NCBI GenBank assembly: GCA_026873275.1
Contig: JANTUC010000012.1
Span: 1,074,001-1,138,000, forward strand
Direction: 5' to 3'
From: Pseudopithomyces maydicus
Lineage: Eukaryota; Ascomycota; Dothideomycetes; Pleosporales; Didymosphaeriaceae
DNA: 64,000 bases
Position numbers and translations under genes: made by a program
Notes under the pieces: model-generated
Told to the model about the DNA's origin: nothing
Database searches by the model: none
What the model saw: only the letters and a program-made list of their open reading frames with translations
Part shown: one piece after another, positions 12,434-24,529 of the stretch
Position numbering within the stretch: position 1 is the first letter of the stretch
Layout of the letters: the number at the start of each line of letters is the position of its first letter

Positions 12434-13224
12434 TTACTCGAGTCTCCGTCTCTTCCCGCGTGGCGCGGGGTCGATTTGCGGGAAGCTGGGCGCTTTGGCG
12501 TCCACTGGTGTGCTGCTGTAGGTCACTGTGCGAGTGACCACTTCCCGTACGCTGACGCGCCTTGTGCGGCTGCTCTTTTTTCATCCCACGTCCTGGGCGA
12601 GACTGCTGAGTAGGGCGACTTTGCAGAGGATGCCGAGTTCGCGCTTGCAGGTGATCGCATTGTTGCAGGGGAGTGGTAGGGTGATTGTGGGATGTAGAGG
12701 CGCGGCGTGCGTGCTGACGATGGCCGCCTGAAGGGTGATGGAGGGGGAATGGTCACTGTCTGCTCTTTTGTCTGCTCCTTGGGGAGCGGCGCAGTCTTGG
12801 GAGGTTCTGATGTGGGCTCCTGCTTGATGTGGTCACAGTTGCTGCAGCTGCTGGCTCTTGATGTAGCAGGGGTGGACGTTGCGGTCTTGTCCTTGTCTGC
12901 AGGGCCAGATGTGGAGGTGTAGGAGCCAGTGGAGGCCGAGGAAGTCACTGAGGCCATGGATGTGGGTCGGTTGCCCTCGAACTTGAAGGTTGTGCTGGTT
13001 CCGGTAGACAGTGGGCTCATCAGGACGGGTGACAGGGTCTTGAGGAAGTCCAGGTAGGCTGTGGGCGGTGTAATGGGGGTCTTGATGGAGTCTTCCTTCC
13101 GCAGGCTCGCAAAGGTGGGCGTGGTCGCGGACAGAACCATTGGAGAGCGCAGTTCCGAAGGGTAGGTGGCAGAGACAGGCGTCTTGAGGGCCGACAGGGT
13201 CGGCTTGGTCTCGGTCGCGGCCAT
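12434..13224 (-). CDS. Ser/Pro/Thr-rich conserved fungal protein with basic C-terminus (one frameshift)
   Basis: The start codon at 13222-13224 opens a disordered protein rich in Ser, Pro and Thr with repeated SP/TP motifs. The unshifted frame stops at 12523 after YGKWSLAQ. A second frame from about 12570 down to the stop at 12434 encodes VREVVTRTVTYSSTP and ends in PRGKRRRLE. I recognise that ending as the C-terminus of a conserved Pezizomycotina family, with a nuclear-localisation-like basic tail. The frames join if the A6 run (T6 on plus, 12576-12581) had seven bases, giving 263 residues. Function is unknown; a nuclear role and SP/TP phosphorylation are inferences. The leader contains a CTCA-type microsatellite. 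Confidence 0.75.
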
Positions 13225-14585
13225 GGTGCAGGCAGCGGGCGACGAGGGTGTGCTGCTGCTGTGGTTGTTGGAGCAGGGAGTGAGTGGGTGAGTGAGTGAG
13301 TGAGTGAGCAGGCGTGTGGGTGAGAGAGTGGGTGAGTGTGCCAGTGGATGGATGAGAGAGCGGAGGCAGGCCTGGTCGGCGGAGGAGAGCAGGGCAGGAC
13401 AGGCAGAGGTACTGCACTGGGCCGGGATGTGCAGCGTGTTTATTGTGTACAGCGGCTGGCGTGCTCTGGTCGGCCGCTCGGTGGGCCTGAGAGGATGGTC
13501 GGCCTGCTAAAAAAGCGGGCGCTTCGTGGTCGGACGCGGGGCCCTGCTGCTTCAAAGAGCCCGCCGCTTGGGCCTCTCCGCGCTGTGATGCAAAACAGCC
13601 GCCGCGCTGGGACGGTGGCGAATGGGCGCCCTTGCGAAGCGCCGGGACAAGGGCTGCAGGCCTGAGCGCTGGCGAACAGCTTCTACACCACCGCGCCTGC
13701 AATTGGCTGCACCCTGCTGAAACGACGTGTGTGATTTGCCTGCCGTCCTTGCAGCTCGTCCTCGCGAAGCTGCTACTTGCCTGGTCTGATTGGCCGCCTG
13801 CTGGTCGAGTGTTTGGTCAAGCCGTCGGCCTGTCGACTGCGGTAGATCAGGGAACCGATCCTACCGGGGAAAGGCAAACGTGGCTGCCCGGTCTGACGGT
13901 CGAAGATGAGGTGAAACTGAGACAGGCCGCTGAGACGAGACGGCTGAGCGCTCGAACGACTGCTGAGGAGGCTATGAGCCGAGGAGAGGAGAGAGGAGAA
14001 GGCAAGGCGAGGCGAGAGCCGTGGTGTGCAGACTGCGGCCTCGTGGATTTGTCTATCATTTATGTTGTTTGCACGCGCTGGCATCGTCTGTATACCAGTC
14101 GCGCGCTTCCACATGATACTGGTTCACGCCGCCAGGTCGCCGACGGACCACCCGTTGGACGGCTCCTCCAGCCTTCTCTGGCCCGCTACCCTCGTGGGCG
14201 CGCGCGCCTTACCACACCAGCGCTTGAACCCCCTGTCCGAGCCTACAATTCACTTCACAGGTCAGACCTATGCCCAGAGCGCTTTCGTTGAAACCTGCAA
14301 ATTGCGGCGCTAACAACTGATCCTCCGCGTCCAGTGCTACTTCATCGTACCCAGCCTGGATGAGGCATTGTACTTTTCCCACATGCTGACGCCGCCACTT
14401 GCTTCTGCTCCCATGTTGCATCCTGGACCTTCTCGGGGCCAATCGTGATTTGATCCTGCAAGCGATGCGAAGCCACGCGCGGAGATTTTCTCATGTAAGA
14501 TGGGGCCAAGCGACCCGCACACCCACGAGGCTATGCTCAACAATACCAGGTCGTCCATTGGAAGACCGCCTACGGCCGGATCACC
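13225..14585. promoter_or_regulatory. Upstream region of the Ser/Pro-rich gene
   Basis: This 1.36 kb lies between the stop of the molybdenum cofactor sulfurase gene and the start of the Ser/Pro-rich gene, both on minus. It holds a GAGT microsatellite near the start codon and GC-rich sequence crossed by overlapping open frames on both strands. None of these resembles a protein family, and I see no further gene. Confidence 0.5.
13276..13308 (+). repeat. (GAGT)n tetranucleotide microsatellite
   Basis: A run of GTGA/GAGT units, perfect in its centre and degenerate on both flanks (GGGTGAGAGAGTGGG beyond it), lies 50-85 bp upstream of the Ser/Pro-rich gene's start codon. On the transcribed strand it is a CACT-rich leader. 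Confidence 0.75.
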
Positions 14586-17192
14586 TCAAGAGACAAGTGA
14601 ATATAGTAGATCGTCTTGGTAAACCTCGTCCTCAAAATACGTCCGGACAACGTCACCTACCATGATGGTTGGGTTCTGTGCCAATGGAGACAGATGGTTA
14701 TCTTGAGCCAGATGGCTAGTGTGTTCTCCAAAGTAAACTCTGCCGTCGAACCGTCTTGTTTTGGAGAGGGTGACGAAAGGTTCTTGGTTGCGCTCGGCAG
14801 TCTGCTGGTCTACGCAAATCATCTGGCATCTGCGGCACGGTCCCAGCAACTCAAAGTATTGCTGTCCAATTTGAAGGTACCGCCAGTCATCTTCTGCATA
14901 TGGTTGTTCCGTCCCAGGCGGGTAGTGAGGGTTTTCAGCCACCACAATATTGGCACGGAATACCTCTGCTTGCGCCGCCTTGCCGCCCTCTGCCTTGATA
15001 AGTTCGTTGAGGCGATTGAGGCTTGATCGCGATATTGTCAATATGGGACTTTCATTTGATAGCAGAATGGGTTTTGAAACTGCAGTCCCAGGCAATGCGG
15101 GTCGGGTTTCTGGAAACGCTCCGGGTACGCGCATTTTGTTTGTCCTGTCTTTCTTCTGCAGATGAGGTTTCGAATGCCTTGCGGACGCCAGTGGGCCACT
15201 CCCGTTCCCGGCAGCTGGGAAGCGAGCGAGATGACAAGCCACACCGAGGGACTGGGAGAAGAACTCTGATATCCGAGATGACCTATAGGTCTTCGCCTGG
15301 ATCTGATCCCCACAAACCTGAGTATCGGCGTCCCTGTACATGGAATCTTCAGTAAATGATCTCGGATCAGCTGAAAGAGGCACAGTTATTTCGTTGGCAA
15401 AGGTTGTATCGCGCAAGATGCCTGTCAGTTGTACACGCATGACGCCTTCTTCCAAATCGATGCTCGGACGAATAAGAGCCATCTTGGAGTAGCGCTTTTG
15501 ACTTAACGCTGCTCCGGTACCCTGGTGAACAAGACACCATTCGCGATCCCACGCCAGACCTTCGCGCCGCACGGTCCATGCCACGCCCGGCGGCACGCTG
15601 AAGGCCCCGCAGCTCTTGATAGGATAAACAGAAAGACTTTCAACGTGTAGACGACTTTCTGTTGGTGGCTCTGCATCCAAAGCCACCACAGGCGGCGTCA
15701 AGAGAGAAGCGTCGTCTTCGACGAAGAACTCGCGTAGAAATTCGATGAACAAGGTGACATCCCGCAACGTACTCATTGCCCCAAGACTTATTCGAATCAT
15801 GCCTGTCGGCTTCGCGCGAATTATGTCGTTATCATTTCCGCAGCGCTGTCCGGCCGAGAAGTTTTCCTTCATCTCCCATGGTGCAAGGTCCAACGACGAT
15901 GCTACGCCGCCAGGATTGCATAGGCCTCCCGTCCGTAGCTGGAAATTTCTGACAGCAGCAAGCTTCTCCACCTCTGCTGTGCTAACCCAGCCACCACATT
16001 GGTTGCGGATATTGAAAGCGACAACTGGTCCTTGCGTAACTGCATCGCCGTAGCTTGAAGAGGGGTCGTTGTAGACATTACAAACGGAGGTCCCATTCGC
16101 ATGCCTCAGTGAGGCCAGACTGTGATACAGTCTTGAAGCCAGAAATGCGGTGTGCTTAGAGATAGCATCTAGTGAAGTGTATAATTCTTCATGTACGCTC
16201 ATAGCGGCATCGAGAGCCATAATGCTGTGAATGGGTAGTGTGCCATCTTCCAGTCTTTCGTGAAGCGTATCCTTCTTTGCATGCCACTGTTCTTTCAAAC
16301 ATACCTAAGTGGAACGGGGAATCAGCACGTGTCACAAATGCACTGGACGGAACAAGGTTACTCACTACCATCTCCACTGTACCCCCGCCAAAGTAGCGGC
16401 GCTTATTGAATATAGAGCCTGCATCCTTCCTTATGATCAATGCACCAAGATCGGGAAAGCCGAAAATCTTGTACAAACTGAGTACAGTGAAATCAGGAGC
16501 CACGTTGGCGTCGCTCAGATCAAGCCGCGAGGTTGACACGAGGGCCGCTGCATCCAACAGCGTATAGACTGAGCCTTGCTTTCTCGTGCGTATACGGCGT
16601 ATCCAGTCCAAGGGTAGTCGGCGTCCGTTCATATTGGACTGCGCCGGATATGCAAAGAGGCCAGGCCTCCCACCTGGCGTACCCTCCTCTTCATCGACCC
16701 ATTGGTCGACCTCTGCATCCGATGTATAACAGCGATGTTGCGTGGCAGCCTCTCGGACCCCAATCAAGCTTGTGTGTGCATCACGGTGGTAACCGTACCA
16801 ATAGCCCTCCTCCTGGTCGCGAAACGCCTCCATGACCAACTTGATGCCTGCAGTGGCGTTGGCGACAAATACAACATCGAATTCGGTCGGGTCTGCCTTG
16901 AACAGACTCAGTAGTCGCAGTCGGATGTCTTCAATGCGGCGCGTGGTTAATTGCGACGAGTTGGAAGCCGAGTGTGGATTGCCGTATAGGTTCGCCACCA
17001 TGTCGGCAGAGAATCGCTCAATAAGTGACTTGGCATACAGAGTAGTGCCCGCATGGTCTAGATAGGTGACATCTATAGGTGGTCAGCGAGCGCGTCCTCG
17101 CAAAAGTACCGTTACCTACCCTGGAGCATGGGATACTCGCGGAGACGAAGCTCCTCAATCCCTTTGTCGTAACTCAAATAGGCGTCCTCCAT
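14586..17192 (-). CDS. hxB: Molybdenum cofactor sulfurase (NifS-like plus MOSC domains)
   Basis: This enzyme uses PLP and L-cysteine to put the terminal sulfido ligand on the molybdenum cofactor, activating xanthine dehydrogenase- and aldehyde oxidase-type enzymes. Exons are 17120-17192, 16366-17072 and 14586-16304, with introns 17073-17119 and 16305-16365. The product has 832 residues, the usual size. The N-terminus after splicing reads DVTYLDHAGTTLYAKSLIE. The NifS-like domain shows YGNPHSASNSSQ and the PLP lysine in SLYKIFGFPDLGALI near residue 225. The persulfide cysteine is in RTGGLCNPGG near 388. From about residue 490 the MOSC_N and MOSC domains follow (ESLSVYPIKSCGAF, then GPCRRCQMICVD). 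No key residue is missing. Gene name follows the Aspergillus nidulans orthologue. Confidence 0.95.
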
Positions 17193-18034
17193 GTTACAAG
17201 CAAAAGGCCCGCCTTGACCTACCCTGTATCTTTCAAAGGAAGAAAGAAGGTATAGTTACGAAGACGCATTTGAATGTAGGGCCGTTGTTTGCGAGAGTGG
17301 GGGATGGCAAATCAGTCGCATGGGGAGGAGCGCGGTAGACCGCGGTCAACTCCGATAACCGAAGGGTGAGACGGCGATAGCCTACATGGAGACCGTTGCT
17401 TATCTTAATCACGAGCCATTAGATCCGCCAGATACAAATAGAGCCGTGAACGCATATATCACATCGCAGAGGAATAAACTGAATGTCGCAGACCCATGTT
17501 GACATTTTCGGAGAAGCTAACGTGGGGTGCTATGCACGGACCATTCTATACCCTGTTCATGTATACTGCACGCATTCGTAATGAAGCAACTCCACTCTGG
17601 GGAACCCCATCTCCAAAATTTTGATTGGTGTACTTTTCTCAGAACATGTGCTGTTTAGCAGATACTGTACATTGTAGGGGTGATGCGGCTCAACAAACGT
17701 TGTTCCTTATCGCTCCCGAGATGACTAGGACATTCCAGAAAAGAAATCCCACACCAATTACAGCATTTGATACCAAGCTTACTGAAAATATATCCTTTTG
17801 GAAGAACCTGCAATTTTCGAATTTGTCCCGTGTTTTCTCAACGCATGAATCCAACTAGAACTGCAGCATTACCAGCACTCCAACGATGTTGTTCTTCAAT
17901 CGGATACGAGTGGCGATATTATTGCTTTTGCATTTCCTTTTCAGAATCTGTCAGTATATTTCCCAAGGGTGAATAGTTACTTAGTTATGGTTAAAATACC
18001 TTTGGGGATTACTAGCTGAGTGATTTCAAAAGAG
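17193..18034. other. Intergenic, no gene seen
   Basis: This 842-bp region lies between the start of the sulfurase gene and the stop of the RRM-like gene, both on minus. It should contain the sulfurase promoter. The sequence is AT-richer and the open frames are short. I see no repeat or gene in it. Confidence 0.5.
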
Positions 18035-19282
18035 TTAATGGCGCATGAAACGGGCGTGACCTTTCGGTGAATCTTCCTCAGTCGCAAGGTGACTCCTGAA
18101 CCTCAGACCGTAGATTGGCTGGACAATGCGAGAAGCTCGTATAGCCGCAGACTTGGTATACATATCGATGTGGGCGCTCTGAGTGCGCGAGAAGGGCTCC
18201 CGGGCTACCATCTTGATATCACGGCTGTCAAAGTTGTGTTAGATCAACGATCTTTCTTGAATATGCATAAAGTGTACAGTGTGTGCTTACATGTCGTATT
18301 CGAAGTCATAGAACGCCATGGCGAGCTCCTCTGTATCGGCATCTGCGGCGATGTTGTGTACGATAACGCGGCGGGCAAGGCGTTCCTGTTCCATCTTCTT
18401 CTCATGTTCAGCCTCTTCCTTGAGCGTCTTCTCAATGAGGATATCTAACTCCTTGTCGGCCTCACGCAAGAAATCGTAGTGCTCGCTTGCCGTGTTGTGC
18501 TCAGGTGGAGCCTTGCTGAGCAAGTAGGCAGACCAGTCTTGCAAAGTCTCCGCGTCAATCCCCGCCTTTGCAAGCTGAAGGACCTTGAGGTAGCCAGGAT
18601 CCTCTGGCGAGCGCTGGACTCCCTGGTTGTGGTTGTCTTCTTTCGGGATAGAGATCCTGAGCTCTGGCTTCCTTCCCTCTTTGGTCTGCTCTTGCTTAGC
18701 ATCGACAACGAATTTCGGATCTGGTAGCTGCTTTGAGACCTCGAGCTTTGCAGGGGCCAAATCTTGTTGTGGGGACATCATCTCCTCGAGCCTATCCGTG
18801 CGTGGTCAGTAAGCATCGTGTCGTATGTTAGGGCATTCTTGAGTGCCACTGGCTCAGGGTTGGTTATATACATACTCGGCACGCAACGAATCAAGGTACT
18901 CCTTCTTTCCGTCTTGCTCGCTTGGAAGCTCATAGGTCGGCTTGAACTCTCGAGAAAGCTCATATAGCTCTTGCATCATCTCATCCAACTCGGTGGAGTC
19001 GCTCGACGAAGCGCGATGGACAACCATCTCGCTCTCGCTCATAGGCAAAGAGACTGAAGGGAAGTCAACACCTGTGGCAGTGGGGAGCGCTTTAGTGATT
19101 GTTGGTGGTGAAGACCGGCGATTCAACACGAGGTCTCCAAATTTCTTGGTCTCGGCGTCTCGGCGATTTGGAACACTCACAAGTATTGCCTGGATGTTGG
19201 CCAGCTGCTTTCTGAGCAAGTCGTTACCCGGCAGGCGCGCACTGTCGGTTAGCCTGAGTCTTTTCTGGGGTAGCTCACGCAT
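18035..19282 (-). CDS. Conserved fungal protein with an RRM-like C-terminal fold, function unknown
   Basis: I cannot name this gene. Three exons (18876-19282, 18291-18791, 18035-18224; introns of 84 and 66 nt) encode 365 residues. The N-terminus is basic (MRELPQKRLRLTDSARLPGN). The middle has acidic and helical segments, including a charged helix before residue 275 (DKELDILIEKTLKEEAEHEK). The C-terminal 90 residues begin with RRVIVHNIAADADTEELAMA and then read IRDIKMVAREPFSRTQSAHI after the last intron. This beta-alpha-beta spacing is like an RNA-recognition motif, but aromatic RNP1/RNP2 residues are weak. An RNA- or protein-binding role is an inference. The start is the first ATG giving the conserved-looking basic N-terminus. 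Confidence 0.8.
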
Positions 19283-20281
19283 CTTGAAGAAGGCGGCGGA
19301 TGAGACTCGAGCGGATCGCAGGAAAGAGCAAACAAAAGTCGAGGCAGGCGTTTACCTTCTATCGAATCAAACCACGGCGGATGGTAACGCGGTGTTCCAA
19401 AATAGGACCTGAAGTTGTTGGGTGGGGAAGCAAGTGACGAAGCCGTTGGGAAGTAGCGACAAACAGTTCGCTTGAGCAACGGACAAAATTGGAAGGAGCA
19501 GGTCGGACCTAACTTTCGTGTTTTTAGGGGCTAGGCAGTCACAAACAAGGCCACTAAGCGCAATGGCTATCTGTGATAGTATATAGCCTTACCTTCGCTG
19601 GCTCTGTTGGATCCTTTCAAAAACTACGTGTGCGAGGATTTTGGGACGATAGATAGGAGAGAAGAGACATACCTATGACTTCTTCTCATTCCATTTTCGA
19701 GAGCAACAGCCGTACCTGCTCTGATCTCCCTGGGGCGTTGTTTTAAGGCTGGTCCCAGATGGTATAACATGTTGAAGGCTTAAACAGTACATTGCTCCTG
19801 TATGTATACGCCTTTCCTTGGTATGCGTCTAAACTCAGGATGTTCCAATCCAGGAGATGTTTCGATAGCACTTTGATGGATTTCTTTTGCATACAGGTGA
19901 TAAGAACAGTGGCATAAAAAAATCGGATGATAGGGCTATGTAAAGAATTCAGCTATAGGTATTAGTCAGAAGAGAATTGGGTGAACAACCGGATGAAGAT
20001 AAGTAGAATAACCACTTGAAAGAATAAGAAAAGGAGTGATGAGACCAGGTAAACATAGCGAGAGGACGAGAGCAGCATCTGTTCGCAATGAATTCATGAG
20101 CAACATACCCAGGATCACACTGCTCAACTGTATCTAACAGACCGGTCGTGGGCTCCTATATGGACTGAGAGCTTAGCTATGTGCAGCATCCTAGCCTGGC
20201 ACAATTGGATACAAAAAAACGGCCTCCTTCTCCGCGAAACGACCCGTCGACCTAAAGCAAAACCCCCAGCGCACCAAGCGC
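19283..20281. other. Intergenic, no gene seen
   Basis: This 1-kb region lies between the start of the RRM-like gene and the stop of SHR3, both on minus. It should carry the RRM-like gene's promoter and the SHR3 3' UTR. Open frames are short, and no structured RNA or repeat is evident. Confidence 0.5.
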
Positions 20282-20960
20282 TTACTGCTTCTTCTTCCCA
20301 GCGTTCTTCCTCTCCGCCTCCTTCTCCTCAATCTCCCTGATCTCAGCTTCCTCCTTCCTCAACGCATACCATTGCCCCGCCTGCAGCACCAGCACACCCA
20401 CAAGCACCAACGCCAAAATCGTATTGCTCGCCGCGAAAACCCTCAGCGTGTCCTCCCTGCTGATATAGTCCTCCGCGTTGGGGTCGTCCTCCGCGCTTAC
20501 GTTTCCGTAGATCCCAGCCGTCACCACGCGCAGCCCCTTCACGATGTTGGTGATGTACACGGTGATACCAGCCATGTAAAGTACGAGGGAGGCGCCGTCG
20601 AAGAGCATGTTGGCTTGGGAAGCTTTGTAGAGCTTGGTGAGGAAGCCGAGGAGACCGGTACCGATCACAATGTGCAAGATGCGGCTGATGATTGGCGGGG
20701 AGGCGTGGAGGAATTTCAGGTGCGATTCGAGGATGTTGAAGTAGATGTCGCGGGGACCTTCGGGCGTCGACCAGATGACATTGTAGTCATAGGGGAAGGA
20801 AGAGAAGAGGATCCCGAGGAAGAAGCACGTCGCTGGAGTTCTGTCAATGATTTGCTCTTCTTGCAAGCAGTGCGCCGTGATGCCTGGAGTGGGCGGGCGT
20901 AGGGTGGGGTGTTTTCTTACGCCCGATAATGAGGAACGTCCCGAATGTGCCGGCTGCCAT
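20282..20960 (-). CDS. SHR3: ER membrane chaperone for amino-acid permeases, Shr3
   Basis: Shr3 is an ER-resident chaperone that folds amino-acid permeases for COPII exit. Two exons (20921-20960 and 20282-20832, intron 88 nt) encode 196 residues, matching the family. The short first exon MAAGTFGTFLIIG joins PTCFFLGILFSSFPYDYNVI, which is the first membrane span. Further spans lie at about 60-80 (IISRILHIVIGTGLLGFL), 90-112 and 145-172. The C-terminus is a charged helix ending AGKKKQ, whose last four residues fit a KKXX ER-retrieval signal. It lies downstream of MCM5 on the same strand, with no sign of co-transcription. Confidence 0.93.
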
Positions 20961-21570
20961 CTTTGCGACGCGCTTTGTATCTGCAGTTGGTTGCGACTGG
21001 GAGGTAGGTGTGTATGGAAACAGAGTCTGAAGATATGCGGCTGTAGACGGAGTGTCGTCGCGCGAAATACGGACCACGGCTCGTTGGTGTGGCTTATCCA
21101 CCAATTGAGGTTGCTTGGTGTTGGGCGTAGACTTGTTAGGGAAGGTGCGCTCGTTTGTGGCTTGTCGCTCTGAGGCCTCGCTTGCCAATAGTGACCAAGA
21201 CAAAAGAGAGCATGATTCAATTGCGGGGGATAGTTTCACGGTATAGGTATTTAGGCGGGCACATGTATTTGACGTATAATGATGTATAGTTGCAACAGGG
21301 CTGTCCAATCACGTCAAAGACTTTGGCGACAGGACACCAGCCTTATTTCATCACTTCACAAGCGCCAAACCGATCCATCAAAACAGGCATTTTCATGCAC
21401 ATCAAGAGAAATACTGAATGTCTCAAAGTGTTGCTTGCTAGTCGTCGATATGGAAAGAAGCCGATGTTGTCCAAGCCCAGACTTAACAGAGTTAAGCAAC
21501 ACTGAACGCCTGATACGCCATGCTCATGAATCGCCCGTACCACCGGTCAATGTCATCGCAATATTGTGGT
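20961..21570. promoter_or_regulatory. SHR3 upstream and MCM5 downstream region
   Basis: These 610 bp lie between tandem minus-strand genes and contain the SHR3 promoter and MCM5 3' UTR. An open frame crosses part of it on minus but only extends the SHR3 frame through its intron. No repeat or separate gene is visible. Confidence 0.5.
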
Positions 21571-24203
21571 CTAAAAGTCGTCATCGTCCATATCCTCATT
21601 ACCAGCTTCGATGAACACCAGCCGTGTACCTTCTCCAGTCGTTTGCCATACCTACGGAAGAAGATTAGTATGGTCTCGGTATCGAGACAATTATTATGAG
21701 AACTTACATCCAACATTGAGTATTCGTCAATGGCCTGCTCGAACTGGTCGGCTGTGAAGCCCTTGGCGAGCACTCTCTCCCTGACTCTGCGTAGATCGAG
21801 TTCGCCTCGGCTTCCGTCACCGACAGCTGCAGCACCGCTAGCCTCCATGGTCTTGATAAGGTGGTAGATCTTGCTGCTTGGCGTGTGGTCGTCCCTACGA
21901 TTTTCATCGGTGTACAAACTAGCCTTGCTGACTTCGATCAACCTCAGAGCTTCGTCTACGTCCTCAATAATGACTTCCTCAGCAAATCGCAGACGAGCCA
22001 AAGCTTGGGACAAACGTAGAACGCCAAGCAAAGTACGGGAAGAAGTGTGAGTGAAGGCCTTTTTAGTTCCTTCGTCGCGCTTCTGTTGCTGTCGCATACG
22101 GACGTAGGCCCCGACCATGTAGTCTGAGACCTCCTTGGGAATGGTCGGACGGTATGATCGTGCACGAGCAACCCATTGGCGCACCTCTGCCGGACTGAAA
22201 ACAACGCCACCAGCAGCTTCAGGATGCGCGTTATGCATGTGAACGTGGGTGACGTGGCGAGCCAGCTCCTCGTCAGAATCTCGCGAAGGGGTATCTAGAA
22301 TCAGGAAAAGAACGTCGAAACGAGACAGGAGCGCAGCAGGCAGATTGATGTTTTCCACGGGTGAGATGCGAGGGTTGTAGCGACCGTACAGAGGGTTAGC
22401 CGCAGCCAGAATCGAAGTACGGGCGTTGAGAGTGGTCGTGATTCCAGCTTTGCTGATGGATATTGTCTGTTGCTCCATAACTTCGTGGATGGCAGTTCGG
22501 TCGCCGTCATCCATCTTGTCAAACTCATCAATGCAGCACATGCCGTTATCAGCCAGAACAAGGGCACCACCCTCAAGTACCATCTCGTCAGTGACGGGGT
22601 CACGCATGACGGCGGCAGTGAGACCGACTCCACTGCTTCCGCGACCAGTGGTGTACACACCGCGAGGAGCAACCTTGGTGATGTACTTGAGAAGTTGAGA
22701 TTTGGCCACACCAGGATCACCCATCAAGCAAACGTTGATGTCACCACGGATGCGCATACCGTCTCCAACCTCTTTTGTCACACCGCCAATCAACTGCAAT
22801 AGTAGAGCCTTCTTGACATCGACATGTCCGAAAATTTCCGGGGCGATAGAACGAGAGAGATACTCGTAAAGCTGACCGGTCCGTTCCAATTCATTCATCC
22901 TCTTTAACGTGGGCTGTGCGAGGACAATGTCGTCGTATGCCTTCTTGTGCTGCATGACATATTGTGCTTCCAGGTACGTGTCGGTAAGCAGGCCGGCACG
23001 CATTGCTTTGAAACCTGTGTAGGGGGTGGGGAGGAAAATTCCGGCACAATCAATGACATCGCCAGGGTTGATCTGTCGCACCAGGTCACCATGACAGTGG
23101 ATTGTCAACTGCCTAGGAATGTGGCCAACAGGAACTTGGTCTGCCATTTCTTGAATCTTGACTTCCTGGAAAGGTAGGAATTTCGATGCACGAGTAGACA
23201 GGAAAAGTTGACCCTTGGTGTTGTTTATGATGCAGTCTTCCGAAGGACACTCGACAAGTGGGGTGAACTGCTTGCTTGTCACAGGCTGGAAAATTTCGCG
23301 TCCACAACGGTCACAAGAGTATGCGTTGACCTGGATAGCGGGTTTGACGTCTGATACTCGGGTCGCGATTCCGCGGACGGTGATGAGATGACCCAGATGC
23401 TCTCCTCTAACATTGCGCACGGCCAGAGCCTTCGTACTCCGTTGACTGCTAGCACTGGCGGGTATTATTGGCTTGAAGTTCAAAGTGTAGCGACGGGTGA
23501 GCGCAGCAGGGAAGATCAACTCTAGCGGTGCCTGGTTCCCATCTTCACCACCGTGTTGTTCTTGCATCTTCTCATTGCGCTTTGAGCGTTGCGTCATGAT
23601 AATATCTAGCACATCCTCCTTGAAGCTGTCATGGCATTAGAAAAATCTACAGTAAGGTGAGACGAATAGTACCTTGGCTCTTGCAAGGGCTGAGGAAGAA
23701 CCTTGTCTACTGCCCTGGAAAAAACTTCAACATAGCGGTGGCAGTTGCGCTCTATCGATTCGATGAGTTTGAACTGGCCTTCGGGGTCTGCAGCCTTCTC
23801 CCACTTCGCTGTGTTAGCAGCAACATTTTTACACCAAGCATTGGGTACGCACAGTTTCCAAATCGTTGAGATCAATCAGAACGTTGGACCTTGTTCTGTC
23901 TGCAATGTCCTGCAGCATCTCCATGTATTTCGCCTTGGTCCGGCGGCGTCTCTGGTTGGCATTTGGCGCGGGGTCGTCCGAGTCATCCACCATGTCGTAC
24001 TCTGCGTCGTCGCCATCGCCATTGAGGTTGAGGTTCTCGAGCTGGTCGGCGGCCTCGGTGGAAGACGACTTGAAGTTTTGGAGAAAGTCGACGAAGGCGG
24101 CTGGAGGGGTGCTTGTTAGCTACCGACTGGGCACATTTTGCGCTGTACACAAACCTTCTTGCTCCTCGTAGTTAACGGGCGCTTTCTCGGTAAGAAGCGC
24201 CAT
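21571..24203 (-). CDS. MCM5: DNA replication licensing factor Mcm5
   Basis: Mcm5 is a subunit of the hexameric MCM2-7 replicative helicase, acting in the nucleus at origins and forks. Five exons encode 808 residues; introns are 24101-24154, 23804-23852, 23626-23672 and 21652-21707. The first exon is [16 protein letters not shown]. The N-terminal region holds the zinc ribbon C-x2-C...C-x4-C ([10 protein letters not shown], then VECPSEDC). The AAA+ core has Walker [15 protein letters not shown], Walker [16 protein letters not shown] and the arginine finger SRFDVLF. The last exon encodes [20 protein letters not shown] and an acidic end. Length is close to the yeast protein. It is divergent from PEX1, with MBF-like sites upstream. 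Confidence 0.97.
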
Positions 24204-24529
24204 TGCTTCTCAGATGTCGAGGAGGTGCGCGGCGTGCGATTGCAGGGCTGAAGTGGGTTTGGAGGGGAAGCAGTCGCAAGAACGGGGCTGGCGATGCTCA
24301 AAGTCCAAGCGCGTTCGAGGTTTCGCGTCGTTCGCGCGTCGCCAGGGCACCCGGGCAACGATTGGCTGTGGTTAGACGCTTTCTGCCGCGAGACACCGCC
24401 TGGACAGCTCCCCCATGTCGGCGCCGACAACCTCGGCAGCGTTGCGCAGTCGGAACAGCTGCGTGAGCTGGGCGCCGTCTTGAGGTACAGACCACACGCA
24501 CTCACACACTCTCTCTCCATATTGCCATC
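24204..24529. promoter_or_regulatory. Divergent MCM5/PEX1 promoter region
   Basis: Only 326 bp separate the two start codons. The interval contains the MBF-like sites described separately and one inverted CCAAT box (ATTGG) near 24361. No TATA box stands out. Confidence 0.55.
24321..24340 (-). promoter_or_regulatory. Two candidate MBF/E2F-type sites upstream of MCM5
   Basis: On the minus strand GACGCGAAA (24321-24329) and GACGCGCGA (24332-24340) lie 118-137 bp upstream of the MCM5 start. Both contain the ACGCG core bound by the fungal MBF (Mbp1/Res) factors that drive G1/S genes, and MCM genes are known targets. GC-rich sequence yields such cores by chance, so this is an inference. Confidence 0.4.
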
